From: Streptomyces sp. Ru71
Lineage (GTDB): Bacteria; Actinomycetota; Actinomycetes; Streptomycetales; Streptomycetaceae
DNA: 64,000 nt
Direction of reading: 5' to 3'
Assembly (NCBI RefSeq): GCF_002920535.1
Contig: NZ_PQSS01000001.1
Coordinates: 1 to 64,000, forward strand
A program made the translations under genes and the position numbers. The notes beneath the pieces are model-generated. The model was not told where the DNA came from, did no database searches, and saw nothing but the letters and a program-made list of their open reading frames with translations. Within the stretch, counting starts at the first letter, position 1. Every line of letters begins with the position of its first letter. This document shows, in pieces, positions 24,033 through 31,559 of this stretch.

Positions 24033-24995
24033 ATGTCCCGACCGCCCGAACCCCCCGTCGCCCACCTGCGCGCCCTGCGCTCCGTCGAACTGCACACCCC
24101 GCACTTCAGCGAGGCCACCGACTTCTACGAGGAGGCCTGGGGTCTGGAGGTCGTCGAGGCCGGCCACAGCGCCAGCTGGCTGCGCGGCACCGGCGAGGAG
24201 CACCACGCCCTCCAGCTCAGCCGCTCCGACCGCATCGGCCTCGGCAAACTCGCCTTCGCCGTGACGACACCGGCCGAGATCGACGAGGCCGCCCGCCGGC
24301 TCGAACGGCGCGGCATCCGTCCCGTCACCGGACCCGGCCCCCTCGACCAGGTCGGCGGCGGATACGGGCTGCGCTTCCACGACCACGAGGGCCGCCTGAT
24401 CGAGCTGTCCGCCGACACCTGGGCCGTACCGCCGCGCGGCCGGGACGCCGCCGTGCCCGTCGGCGTCACCCACGTCGTCCTCAACACCCCCGACATCGAC
24501 GCCTCCGTCGCCTTCTACCGCGAGGTGCTCGGCCTGCGCGTCTCGGACTGGTCCGAGCACCAGATGGCGTTCCTGCGCTGCAACAGCGACCACCACTGCG
24601 TCGCCTTCAACCAGGCGCCCTGGGTGTCCCTCAACCACGTGGCCTACGAGATGAGTTCGCTGGACCACTTCATGCGCGGCCTCGGCCGGCTGCGCCACCA
24701 CGGGATCACACCCCAGTGGGGCCCGGGGCGGCACGGCCCCGGCAACAACACCTTCTCCTACTTCACCGACCCCACCGGTCTGGTCTGCGAGTACACCTCC
24801 GAGGTCGCCCAGGTCGTCGAGGACCGCTGGATCTGCAAGGTGTGGCGGCGCGTCCCCGAGCTGTCCGACCTGTGGGGCACCGCCGGACCGCCCTCGCCGC
24901 TGATCCGCGCCCACATGGCCGGCACCCCGGACGGCACCCCCGTCCAGCCGCCCCTCGACGCCCGGCCCGCCGCCCCGCAAGGAGCCCCCGCATGA
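24033..24995 (+). CDS. Type I extradiol ring-cleavage dioxygenase (VOC family)
   Basis: A 320-residue two-domain vicinal-oxygen-chelate protein. The N-terminal domain (to about residue 130) is the catalytically empty half. The C-terminal half has the iron triad His147 (GVTHVVLNTPD), His202 (SLNHVAYEM) and Glu253 (GLVCEYTSE), plus the second-sphere His in GRHGPGNNT. By family it would cleave a catechol next to a hydroxyl using Fe(II) and oxygen. It is not close to HsaC as I remember that sequence, so a non-steroid substrate is likelier. It follows the aldehyde dehydrogenase gene by 16 bases and overlaps the next gene by four. Confidence 0.88.
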   Translation: MSRPPEPPVAHLRALRSVELHTPHFSEATDFYEEAWGLEVVEAGHSASWLRGTGEEHHALQLSRSDRIGLGKLAFAVTTPAEIDEAARRLERRGIRPVTGPGPLDQVGGGYGLRFHDHEGRLIELSADTWAVPPRGRDAAVPVGVTHVVLNTPDIDASVAFYREVLGLRVSDWSEHQMAFLRCNSDHHCVAFNQAPWVSLNHVAYEMSSLDHFMRGLGRLRHHGITPQWGPGRHGPGNNTFSYFTDPTGLVCEYTSEVAQVVEDRWICKVWRRVPELSDLWGTAGPPSPLIRAHMAGTPDGTPVQPPLDARPAAPQGAPA

Positions 24996-25792
24996 ACCCC
25001 ACCCCCCTCAAGGTCGCCCTGGTCGGCTGGGGCGCCATCGGCCGCGTCGTCGGCACCGCCCTCGCCGCCGGGGACGTACCGGGCGCCACGCTGGAGTGCG
25101 TCGTCGACAACCGCCCGCTGGGCGGCGCCGCACCCGCGGAACAACTCCCCTTCGAGGACGCCGTCGACCGCTGCGACCTCGTCGTGGAGGCCGCCGGCCA
25201 GGCAGTGGTCCGCGCCTGGGGCGAACGGGTCCTCACCTCCGGCACCGACCTGCTGGTCGCCTCCACCGGCGCCCTCACCGACGAGGACCTCGCCAAGCGG
25301 CTGCTGACCGCGGGACCGGGCCGCGTGTACTTCACCGGCGGCGCCGTCGGTGGCCTCGACCTCCTCCAGGCCGTCCGCGCCCTCGGCCCCCTCGACCACG
25401 TCCGGCTCACCACCACGAAACTCCCCGGCACCCTCGAACAGCCCTGGATGGACGAGGAGTTGCTGCAGCGGCTGCGCACCGCGACCGGCCCCGTCGAGGT
25501 CCTCGCCGGCACCGCCCGGGACATCCCCGTGAAGTTCCCCCGCTCCACGAACGTCGCCGCCTCGGTGGCGCTGGCCGTCGGCGACCTGGACGCCGTCCAC
25601 GTCCGCGTCGTCGCCGACCCCGCCGCGGTACACACCCGGCACGTCGTCGAGGCGTCCGGCCCGCACGGCGCCTACCGCTTCGAGGCGGCCCACACCCCCG
25701 ACGCGGACAACCCCGCCACCAGCAAGGTCGTGCCGTACGCGGTGCTGCGCTCGCTCGGCGCGATCGCCGGACGGCCGGGACAGATCCTGTGA
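24992..25792 (+). CDS. Aspartate dehydrogenase-like oxidoreductase
   Basis: A 266-residue NAD(P)-dependent enzyme. The Rossmann motif VALVGWGAIGRVVGTAL opens the protein; STGALTDEDLAKRLL and YFTGGAVGGLDLLQA follow, and the catalytic domain has KFPRSTNVAASVALAVG and a conserved His in HTRHVVEASG. This is the NadX/AspDH family. Aspartate itself seems an unlikely substrate in this operon; a pathway 2-oxo or imino acid, or an aldehyde, is more plausible. The ATG overlaps the dioxygenase stop and its own stop overlaps the hydrolase start. I recall a similar AspDH-ThDP-SDR-cupin-hydrolase set in Pseudomonas aeruginosa (around PA3505), also of unknown role. Confidence 0.85.
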   Translation: MNPTPLKVALVGWGAIGRVVGTALAAGDVPGATLECVVDNRPLGGAAPAEQLPFEDAVDRCDLVVEAAGQAVVRAWGERVLTSGTDLLVASTGALTDEDLAKRLLTAGPGRVYFTGGAVGGLDLLQAVRALGPLDHVRLTTTKLPGTLEQPWMDEELLQRLRTATGPVEVLAGTARDIPVKFPRSTNVAASVALAVGDLDAVHVRVVADPAAVHTRHVVEASGPHGAYRFEAAHTPDADNPATSKVVPYAVLRSLGAIAGRPGQIL

Positions 25793-26580
25793 CCCCCGCC
25801 AAGGCGCACGTGGAGGAGGCGGGCACCTCCGGGCCGCTGCTGCTGTGCCTGCACGGCATCGGCTCCTCCTCGGCCTCCTTCGGGCCCCAACTCCAGGCCC
25901 TGGCCGAGGAGTTCCGGGTGGCTGCCTGGGACGCCCCCGGCTACGGCCGCTCGCCCGACCCGGACGCACCGCTCGACCTCGACGGCTTCGCGGACGTGGC
26001 GGCCGAGGTGATCCGGGCCCGCGGCGGCAGCGCCCACGTCCTCGGCGTCTCCTGGGGCGGCGTCATCGCCCTGCGGCTCGCCCTGCGCCACCCCGCGCTC
26101 GTCGCCTCCCTGATCCTGGCCGACTCCAGCCCCGGCTCCGGCACCGACCCCGGCAAGGCCGCCGCGATGCGAGCCCGCGCGGACGAACTCCGGGCCCTCG
26201 GGCCCCGCGCGTTCGCCGAACGGCGCGGACCCCGCCTGGTCTCCGACGGCGCACCCCCCGAGCTCGTGCGGCGGGTCGTCGACACCATGGCCCACGCGGT
26301 ACGCCTGCCGGGCTACGCCCACGCCGCCGCGTCCATGGCCTCCGCCGACCTGCGCGCCGACCTGCCGCGCATCACCGCACCCACGCTCGTGCTGTGCGGC
26401 GACAAGGACCAGGTCACCGGCCCGGACGCCGCCCAGGCCCTGGCCGGTGGCCTGCGCAGGACCGCCAGTGTGGTCGTCAAGGACGCCGGCCACCTGGCCA
26501 ACCAGGAACAGCCCGAGCGCTTCAACGCCTGGGTCCTGGCCCACCTGCACATCGTCACCAACCCCCGCACGAAAGGCTGA
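25789..26580 (+). CDS. Alpha/beta-fold hydrolase
   Basis: A 263-residue hydrolase. The oxyanion motif is LLLCLHGIGSSSASF, the nucleophile Ser is in HVLGVSWGGVIALRLAL, the acid in LVLCGDKDQVTGP and the base His in DAGHLANQEQP. The fold and motif set resemble enol-lactonases (PcaD) and meta-cleavage-product hydrolases (MhpC). With an extradiol dioxygenase two genes upstream, hydrolysis of a ring-cleavage product or lactone is the natural reading. GTG at 25789 overlaps the preceding stop by four bases. Confidence 0.88.
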   Translation: MTPAKAHVEEAGTSGPLLLCLHGIGSSSASFGPQLQALAEEFRVAAWDAPGYGRSPDPDAPLDLDGFADVAAEVIRARGGSAHVLGVSWGGVIALRLALRHPALVASLILADSSPGSGTDPGKAAAMRARADELRALGPRAFAERRGPRLVSDGAPPELVRRVVDTMAHAVRLPGYAHAAASMASADLRADLPRITAPTLVLCGDKDQVTGPDAAQALAGGLRRTASVVVKDAGHLANQEQPERFNAWVLAHLHIVTNPRTKG

Positions 26581-26586
26581 CCCGCC

Positions 26587-27108
26587 ATGCCCCTGACCAC
26601 CACCGAGTACGACAACAACGGCGACCTCGCCAAGTACACCGACTCGCTCATCGCCAGCCGCGACTCCCGCGAGCCCGACTGGGGCACCCTGTCCTTCCAG
26701 GAGAAGGCCGGCCCGCAGTACCGCCGCGCCCAGATCCGCTACGTCGGCTCCGGCGCCACGGGCAACCACGAGAACGACAGCCGGATCATCCCCTCCGGCG
26801 GCTTCACCTTCTCCAACATGCTGCTGCCGCCCGGCGCCGAGGGCCCGGCCCACACCCACCACGACGTGGAGGAGGCCTTCTTCGTCCTGGAGGGCCAGGT
26901 CCGCGTCGGCATCCACCGCGGCCCCGACGAGGTCGAGTACCGCACCCTCGGCTACCGGGACATGATCGTCGTCCCGGCCGGCGTCACCCGTTCCCTGAAG
27001 AACGAGGGCGACACCGACGCGCTGTTCTGCGTGATCATCGGCACGCAGAAGCCGCAGGTGCCGACCTACCCCGAGTACTCGCCGCTGTACGGCGTCACCC
27101 GTGACTGA
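26587..27108 (+). CDS. Cupin domain protein
   Basis: A 173-residue protein with a single cupin barrel. The first cupin motif reads PGAEGPAHTHHDVEEAFFVL (metal ligands His, His, Glu) and the second DMIVVPAGVTRSLKNEGD (no His at the usual fourth-ligand place). Small cupins in catabolic operons act as isomerases, decarboxylases or dioxygenases. The role here is unknown. It starts six bases after the hydrolase stop and overlaps the next gene by eight bases. Confidence 0.85.
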   Translation: MPLTTTEYDNNGDLAKYTDSLIASRDSREPDWGTLSFQEKAGPQYRRAQIRYVGSGATGNHENDSRIIPSGGFTFSNMLLPPGAEGPAHTHHDVEEAFFVLEGQVRVGIHRGPDEVEYRTLGYRDMIVVPAGVTRSLKNEGDTDALFCVIIGTQKPQVPTYPEYSPLYGVTRD

Positions 27109-27844
27109 CGAGACGCGCACGGTCGTCGTGACCGGGGCGGGCCGTGGCCTGGGGGAGGCCATGGCCCGCCGGGCCGGCGCCGACGGCCACCGGGTCGTCG
27201 TCGCCGAACTCAACGCCGAGTGGGGCGAACGCACCGCGTCCGCGATCCGCGCCGAGGGCGGCCAGGCCCACTACGTCCACTGCGACGTGGCCGACCCCGC
27301 CTCCGTCACGCAACTCGCCGAGCAGGTGGGCGAGTTCGGTCCGGTCTGGGGGCTGGTCAACAACGCCGCCCTCGCCAACGGCGTCGGCGGCAAGGAGTTC
27401 CAGGACATCGACATCGAGACCTGGGACCGCCTGATGACCGTCAACGTGCGCGGACCCTGGCTCGTCGCCAAGGCGCTGCACCCGCTGCTCGCCCGCCCCG
27501 GACGCATCGTCAACATCGCCTCCGACGCCGCCTTGTACGGCTCCCCGCGCCTCGCGCACTACATCGCCTCCAAGGGCGCCGTCATCGCCCTGACCCGGGG
27601 CATGGCCCGCGAACTCGGAGAGCAGGGCATCACCGTCAACGCGGTCGCACCCGGCCTGACCGAGTGCGAGGCCACTGAGACCGTGCCCCTCGAACGCCAC
27701 ACCCTCTACGCCGGCCACCGCGCGATCTCCCGCCCGCAGCAGCCCGACGACCTCGTCGGACTCGTCTCCTTCCTGCTCGGCGAGGAGTCCCGCTACCTCA
27801 CCGGACAGGTGATCGCCGTCAACGGCGGCTTCACCATGCACTGA
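27101..27844 (+). CDS. SDR family oxidoreductase
   Basis: A 247-residue classical short-chain dehydrogenase. The cofactor motif is VVVTGAGRGLGEAMARRA, then HCDVADP and LVNNAAL. The catalytic residues are Ser in IVNIASDAALYG and the Tyr-Lys pair in HYIASKGAVIAL. The GTG start overlaps the cupin stop by eight bases. By position it may dehydrogenate a dihydrodiol or hydroxyl formed by the Rieske oxygenase, or reduce a later keto intermediate. Confidence 0.9.
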   Translation: MTDETRTVVVTGAGRGLGEAMARRAGADGHRVVVAELNAEWGERTASAIRAEGGQAHYVHCDVADPASVTQLAEQVGEFGPVWGLVNNAALANGVGGKEFQDIDIETWDRLMTVNVRGPWLVAKALHPLLARPGRIVNIASDAALYGSPRLAHYIASKGAVIALTRGMARELGEQGITVNAVAPGLTECEATETVPLERHTLYAGHRAISRPQQPDDLVGLVSFLLGEESRYLTGQVIAVNGGFTMH

Positions 27845-27868
27845 TCCCCCCAAGAACCGGAGAACTCC

Positions 27869-28654
27869 ATGGATCTGGGTCTCGCCGACCGGACCGTCCT
27901 GGTCACCGGCGGCAGCTCGGGCGTCGGTCTGGCCACGGTCCGCGCGCTGCTCGACGAAGGCGCACACGTCGCCACCTGCGGCCGCGACGCCGACCGCCTC
28001 GCCAAGGCCGCCGCCCGCCTCGGCGCCGGCGACCGGCTGCTGACCGGCGTGTGCGACGTACGCGACGCGGACGCCGTCACCGCCTTCGTCGAGCGGGCCG
28101 CCGCACACTTCGGCCGCCTCGACGGACTCGTCAACAACGCCGGCCAGTCCCGGATGAAACGGCTCGACGACACCGACGCCGAGGACTGGCGCGACGAACT
28201 GGAGCTGAAGTTCACGGGCGTGCTGAACCCCCTGGCCGCCGCCCGCCCGCACCTGCGCGGCTCCGACGCTGCCGGCGTCGTCAACGTCAACGCCGTCCTC
28301 GCCAAGCAGCCCGAGCCTCGCCTGATCACCACCAGCGCGGCCCGCGCCGGCATCCTCAACCTGTCCAAGTCCCTCGCCACCGAACTCGCCCCCGAGGGCA
28401 TCCGGGTCAACTCCGTCTGCCTCGGCCTGATCGACACCGGACAGTGGACCCGCCGGCACGCCGCCGCCCACACCGGCCTGTCCTACGAGGACTGGCAGGC
28501 CGAGCTCGCCGCCGACCGGGGCGTCGCCCTCGGCCGGCTCGGCCGGGCCGAGGAGGTCGCCTACGCGATCGTGACGCTGCTGTCGCCGCGCGCCTCGTAC
28601 ATCACCGGAACCGCCATCGACGTCTGCGGCGGGGTCGGCCGCGGCGTCTTCTAG
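27869..28654 (+). CDS. SDR family oxidoreductase
   Basis: A 261-residue short-chain dehydrogenase with TVLVTGGSSGVGLATVRALL and LVNNAGQS. The usual Tyr of the YxxxK active site appears to be absent: the aligned segment reads LITTSAARAGILNLSKSLA, where a Ser and the Ala of SAARAG replace the Tyr and Lys positions. It may therefore be a non-redox member or use other residues. The Ser position is also changed, reading VVNVNAVLAKQ. It follows the previous SDR by 24 bases with its own CGGAGAACTCC ribosome site. Confidence 0.85.
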   Translation: MDLGLADRTVLVTGGSSGVGLATVRALLDEGAHVATCGRDADRLAKAAARLGAGDRLLTGVCDVRDADAVTAFVERAAAHFGRLDGLVNNAGQSRMKRLDDTDAEDWRDELELKFTGVLNPLAAARPHLRGSDAAGVVNVNAVLAKQPEPRLITTSAARAGILNLSKSLATELAPEGIRVNSVCLGLIDTGQWTRRHAAAHTGLSYEDWQAELAADRGVALGRLGRAEEVAYAIVTLLSPRASYITGTAIDVCGGVGRGVF

Positions 28655-28660
28655 GACGCC

Positions 28661-28710
28661 TGACAGGCACGGACAGGCAGTGACAGGCACTGACAGGCAT
28701 TGAGAGGCAC
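28661..28710. repeat. Five-unit 10-bp tandem repeat before the ThDP gene
   Basis: Five consecutive 10-base units based on TGACAGGCAC fill most of the 58-base gap between the SDR and the ThDP-enzyme gene; each unit deviates from the consensus by at most two bases. The last unit merges with the AGAGG ribosome site of the downstream gene. Confidence 0.9.
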
Positions 28711-28712
28711 GC

Positions 28713-30338
28713 ATGACGTACCGCACCGGAGGCGACCTCCTCGTCGCCGTCCTGAAGGAATTCGGCATCGACACGGTCTTCGGCATCGTGTCCGTGCACA
28801 ACCTCCCCCTGGTCGAGGCCGTCGACCGCGAACTGCGTTTCGTGCCCGTGCGGCACGAGGCCACCGCCGTCAACGCCGCCGACGGCTACGGCCGCGCCCG
28901 CGGCGGCCTCGGCTGCGCCCTCACCTCCACCGGCACCGGCGCCGGCAACGCGGCCGGCTCCCTGATCGAGGCGCTCGCCGCAGGCACCTCCGTCCTGCAC
29001 GTCACCGGGCAGATCGAGACGCAGTACCTCGGCAGCGGACGCGGCTTCATCCACGAGACCAAGGACCAGCTCGGCATGCTCCGCGCGGTCTCCGCGTACG
29101 CCGCGACCGTCCCGGACACCGAGAGCGCCGGCCGCCTGCTGCGTGAGGCCGCCGCCGTGGCCCTGACCGCACCCGGGGGACCGGCCAGCATCGAGTGGCC
29201 CATCGACCTGCAGTACGCCGCCCAGCGGGACGACGGTGCTGCGGCACCCCACGCCGAGGTCCCGGCTCCCGACCCGGCAGAACTCGCCACCGCACGCGAG
29301 CTGCTGGCCACCGCGCGACGCCCGCTGATCTGGGCCGGGGGCGGTGCCACCCGTGCCCGGGACGCCGTCCTGGAGCTGCTGCGCGCCACCGGCGCCGGCC
29401 TCATCACTTCCAACTCCGGGCGCGGCACGATCCCCGAGGACCACCCGCAGGTCATCGGCAACTACGCCACCACGCCCGCGGTACGCGCCCTGCTCGACGA
29501 CGCCGACGTCCTGGTCACCATCGGCACGCACTTCCGCTCCAACGAGACCGCCGACTACACCCTCCGCCTCCCCGAGGCGCACATCCAGATCGACGTCGAC
29601 GCCGCCGCCCTCGGCCGCGTCCACCCCGCCACGCACACCCTGCACGGCGACGCCGCCCGGGTGCTGCCCGAACTGACCCCGGCCGCCGCGCCCGCCGACC
29701 CGGGCTGGAGCGCCCGCGTCACCGCCGTACGCGACGAGGTGCGTGCCGCCCAGCGGGACGCCATCGGCCCGCAGGCCGCGATCTGCGACGCCCTCGCCGC
29801 CGCCCTGCCGCCCGGCGCCGTCGTCGCCCGGGACGTCACCATCCCGTCCTCCACCTGGGGAAACCGGCTGCTGCCCATCCACGACCCGCGCGGCAACGTC
29901 TTCCCGCGCGGCGGCGGCATCGGCCAGGGCCTCGGCATGGGCATCGGCGCCGCCCTCGCCCGCCCCCACGAGCCCACCGTGGTCATCGCCGGCGACGGCG
30001 GCCTCGCCGTCCACCTCGGCGAACTCCTCACCGTCGCCCAGGAGCGGCCCCGCCTGCTGCTGCTCGTCTTCGACGACGGCGGCTACGGCGTCCTGCGCAA
30101 CACCCAGGACCGCTACAGCGAACGCCGCAGCGGGGTCGACCTGTTCACCCCGGACTTCGCCCAACTCGCCGCCGCCTGCTCGCTGCCGTACGCGCGTATC
30201 GCCGCCGAGAGCGACGCCGGACCGGTGATCCGCGACGCGCTCGCCATGGACGGGCCGGTCCTCGTCGAGGTGGACCTCGCCGCGCTCGGCCCGATGAAGA
30301 CCCCGTTCACGCCACCGGTGAAGATCCCCACCGCGTAA
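28713..30338 (+). CDS. Thiamine-diphosphate-dependent enzyme (acetolactate synthase/decarboxylase-like)
   Basis: A 541-residue three-domain ThDP enzyme. The N-terminal Pyr domain has the cofactor-activating Glu in FVPVRHEATAVNAADGYGRA. The central domain (about 190-330) is the TPP_enzyme_M fold. The C-terminal PP domain has VIAGDGGLAVHLGELLTVAQ, with the later metal ligand position reading FDDGGYG, Asp where Asn is usual. It could decarboxylate or cleave a 2-oxo acid; benzoylformate decarboxylase- or acetolactate synthase-like activity fits the family. Together with the aldehyde dehydrogenase it could turn a 2-oxo acid into an acid one carbon shorter. The start ATG follows a tandem-repeat leader. 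Confidence 0.9.
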   Translation: MTYRTGGDLLVAVLKEFGIDTVFGIVSVHNLPLVEAVDRELRFVPVRHEATAVNAADGYGRARGGLGCALTSTGTGAGNAAGSLIEALAAGTSVLHVTGQIETQYLGSGRGFIHETKDQLGMLRAVSAYAATVPDTESAGRLLREAAAVALTAPGGPASIEWPIDLQYAAQRDDGAAAPHAEVPAPDPAELATARELLATARRPLIWAGGGATRARDAVLELLRATGAGLITSNSGRGTIPEDHPQVIGNYATTPAVRALLDDADVLVTIGTHFRSNETADYTLRLPEAHIQIDVDAAALGRVHPATHTLHGDAARVLPELTPAAAPADPGWSARVTAVRDEVRAAQRDAIGPQAAICDALAAALPPGAVVARDVTIPSSTWGNRLLPIHDPRGNVFPRGGGIGQGLGMGIGAALARPHEPTVVIAGDGGLAVHLGELLTVAQERPRLLLLVFDDGGYGVLRNTQDRYSERRSGVDLFTPDFAQLAAACSLPYARIAAESDAGPVIRDALAMDGPVLVEVDLAALGPMKTPFTPPVKIPTA

Positions 30339-30350
30339 GGAGGCCGTCCC

Positions 30351-31298
30351 ATGAGGCTCACCGAAGAGCAGGAGCTCGAACTCCTCGTACGCCGTATGAC
30401 CTGGGAGGCGGACGGCGTCCTGTCCGTCGACCTCGCGGACCCCGCCGGCAAGCCCCTGCCCAGCTGGACCCCGGGCGCCCACCTCGACCTGCACGTCGGC
30501 GGACACGTCCGCCAGTACTCGCTGTGCGGCGACCCGGAGGACCTCGGCGTGTACCGCGTCGCCGTCCTCGACGAGCCCGCCTCGCGCGGCGGTTCACGGC
30601 ACGTCCACACCCGGCTGCGCCCCGGCGAGCGGGTTCGCGTCGCCGGCCCCCGCAACCACTTCGCGCTGGAGCCGGCCGGGTCGTACGTCTTCATTGCCGG
30701 CGGCATCGGCATCACCCCGATCCTCGCCATGGCCCGCCAGGCCGACCGCGACGGCATCCCGTACCGCCTGGTGCACGGCGGACGCACCCGCGCCTCCATG
30801 GCGTTCGGCGGCGAGCTCGCCGCGTTCACCCGGGGCGAGGTGACCCTCGTCCCGCAGGACGAGCAGGGCCACATCGACCTGGAGGCCGCCCTCACCGATC
30901 TCCCCGAGGACGCCCTCGTGTACGTGTGCGGGCCGGAACCGCTGCTGGCCGCCGTGCAGGAGCGGTGCCCGGAAGGGCAGTTGCGGCTGGAGCGGTTCGC
31001 CGCCCCGGTCGTCGAGCGGACCGGTGACGACACCGCCTTCGAGGTGGAGTGCCGCCGCTCCGGACTCACCGTCACCGTCGGCGCGGACACCTCCGTGCTG
31101 GACGCCGTCGAGGCGGCGGGCGTGGCCGTGCCCTCCTCCTGCCGCGACGGCATCTGCGGCACCTGCGAGACCCGCGTCCTCGCCGGCACCCCCGAGCACC
31201 GCGACTTCCTGCTGTCCGAGGCGGAGCACTCCGCGAACGCCACCATGATGATCTGCGTCTCGCGCTGCGCCTCCGACCGGCTCGTCCTCGACCTGTGA
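30351..31298 (+). CDS. PDR/VanB family oxidoreductase (reductase of a Rieske oxygenase)
   Basis: A 315-residue electron-transfer protein in phthalate dioxygenase reductase order: flavin domain (HVRQYSLCGDPED, FMN-type), NAD domain (YVFIAGGIGITPILAMARQ and VYVCGPEPLL) and a C-terminal plant-type 2Fe-2S domain with SSCRDGICGTCETRVLAG and a final Cys in MMICVSRC. It should carry electrons from NADH to the Rieske oxygenase encoded at 31560. GGAGG lies eight bases before the ATG. Confidence 0.93.
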   Translation: MRLTEEQELELLVRRMTWEADGVLSVDLADPAGKPLPSWTPGAHLDLHVGGHVRQYSLCGDPEDLGVYRVAVLDEPASRGGSRHVHTRLRPGERVRVAGPRNHFALEPAGSYVFIAGGIGITPILAMARQADRDGIPYRLVHGGRTRASMAFGGELAAFTRGEVTLVPQDEQGHIDLEAALTDLPEDALVYVCGPEPLLAAVQERCPEGQLRLERFAAPVVERTGDDTAFEVECRRSGLTVTVGADTSVLDAVEAAGVAVPSSCRDGICGTCETRVLAGTPEHRDFLLSEAEHSANATMMICVSRCASDRLVLDL

Positions 31299-31330
31299 AC
31301 CCCCTGACCACGACTGCCCCGGAGGCCCCG

Positions 31331-31558
31331 ATGACCAGCACCGACTGGCCGTACCTCGAACCACACCAGTCCCGCACCCACCAGCCCACCCCGTACGAGC
31401 TGAAACTCGCCCGCACCCTCGAAGAGATCTTCACCGAGGACGGCCACGAGCTCGCCGACGTGATCGCCGGACTCAACGCCCGCCAGGTGCACACGCCCGA
31501 CGGCACGCCCTGGACCGAGGAGACCTTCCGCGCCGAGATGCACCGCCTGGGAGCCTGA
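31331..31558 (+). CDS. Small recombinase-like helix-turn-helix protein
   Basis: A 75-residue protein. Its C-terminal half (VIAGLNARQVHTPDGTPWTE and then FRAEMHRLGA) resembles the short motif found between the catalytic and DNA-binding parts of serine recombinases, but there is no catalytic domain and no mobile element here. Such small proteins recur next to Rieske oxygenase genes, so a role in the oxygenase complex or in regulation is possible. CCGGAGGCCCCG precedes the ATG, and its stop is followed by the oxygenase ATG one base later. Confidence 0.8.
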   Translation: MTSTDWPYLEPHQSRTHQPTPYELKLARTLEEIFTEDGHELADVIAGLNARQVHTPDGTPWTEETFRAEMHRLGA

Positions 31559-31559
31559 G

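Noticed and set aside
24033..24995. Naming this gene hsaC
   Set aside because: The active-site triad is present but the overall sequence and operon differ from HsaC as I recall it.
31331..31558. Remnant of a serine recombinase or mobile element
   Set aside because: No catalytic domain, no flanking repeats, and clean operon spacing with a good ribosome site.
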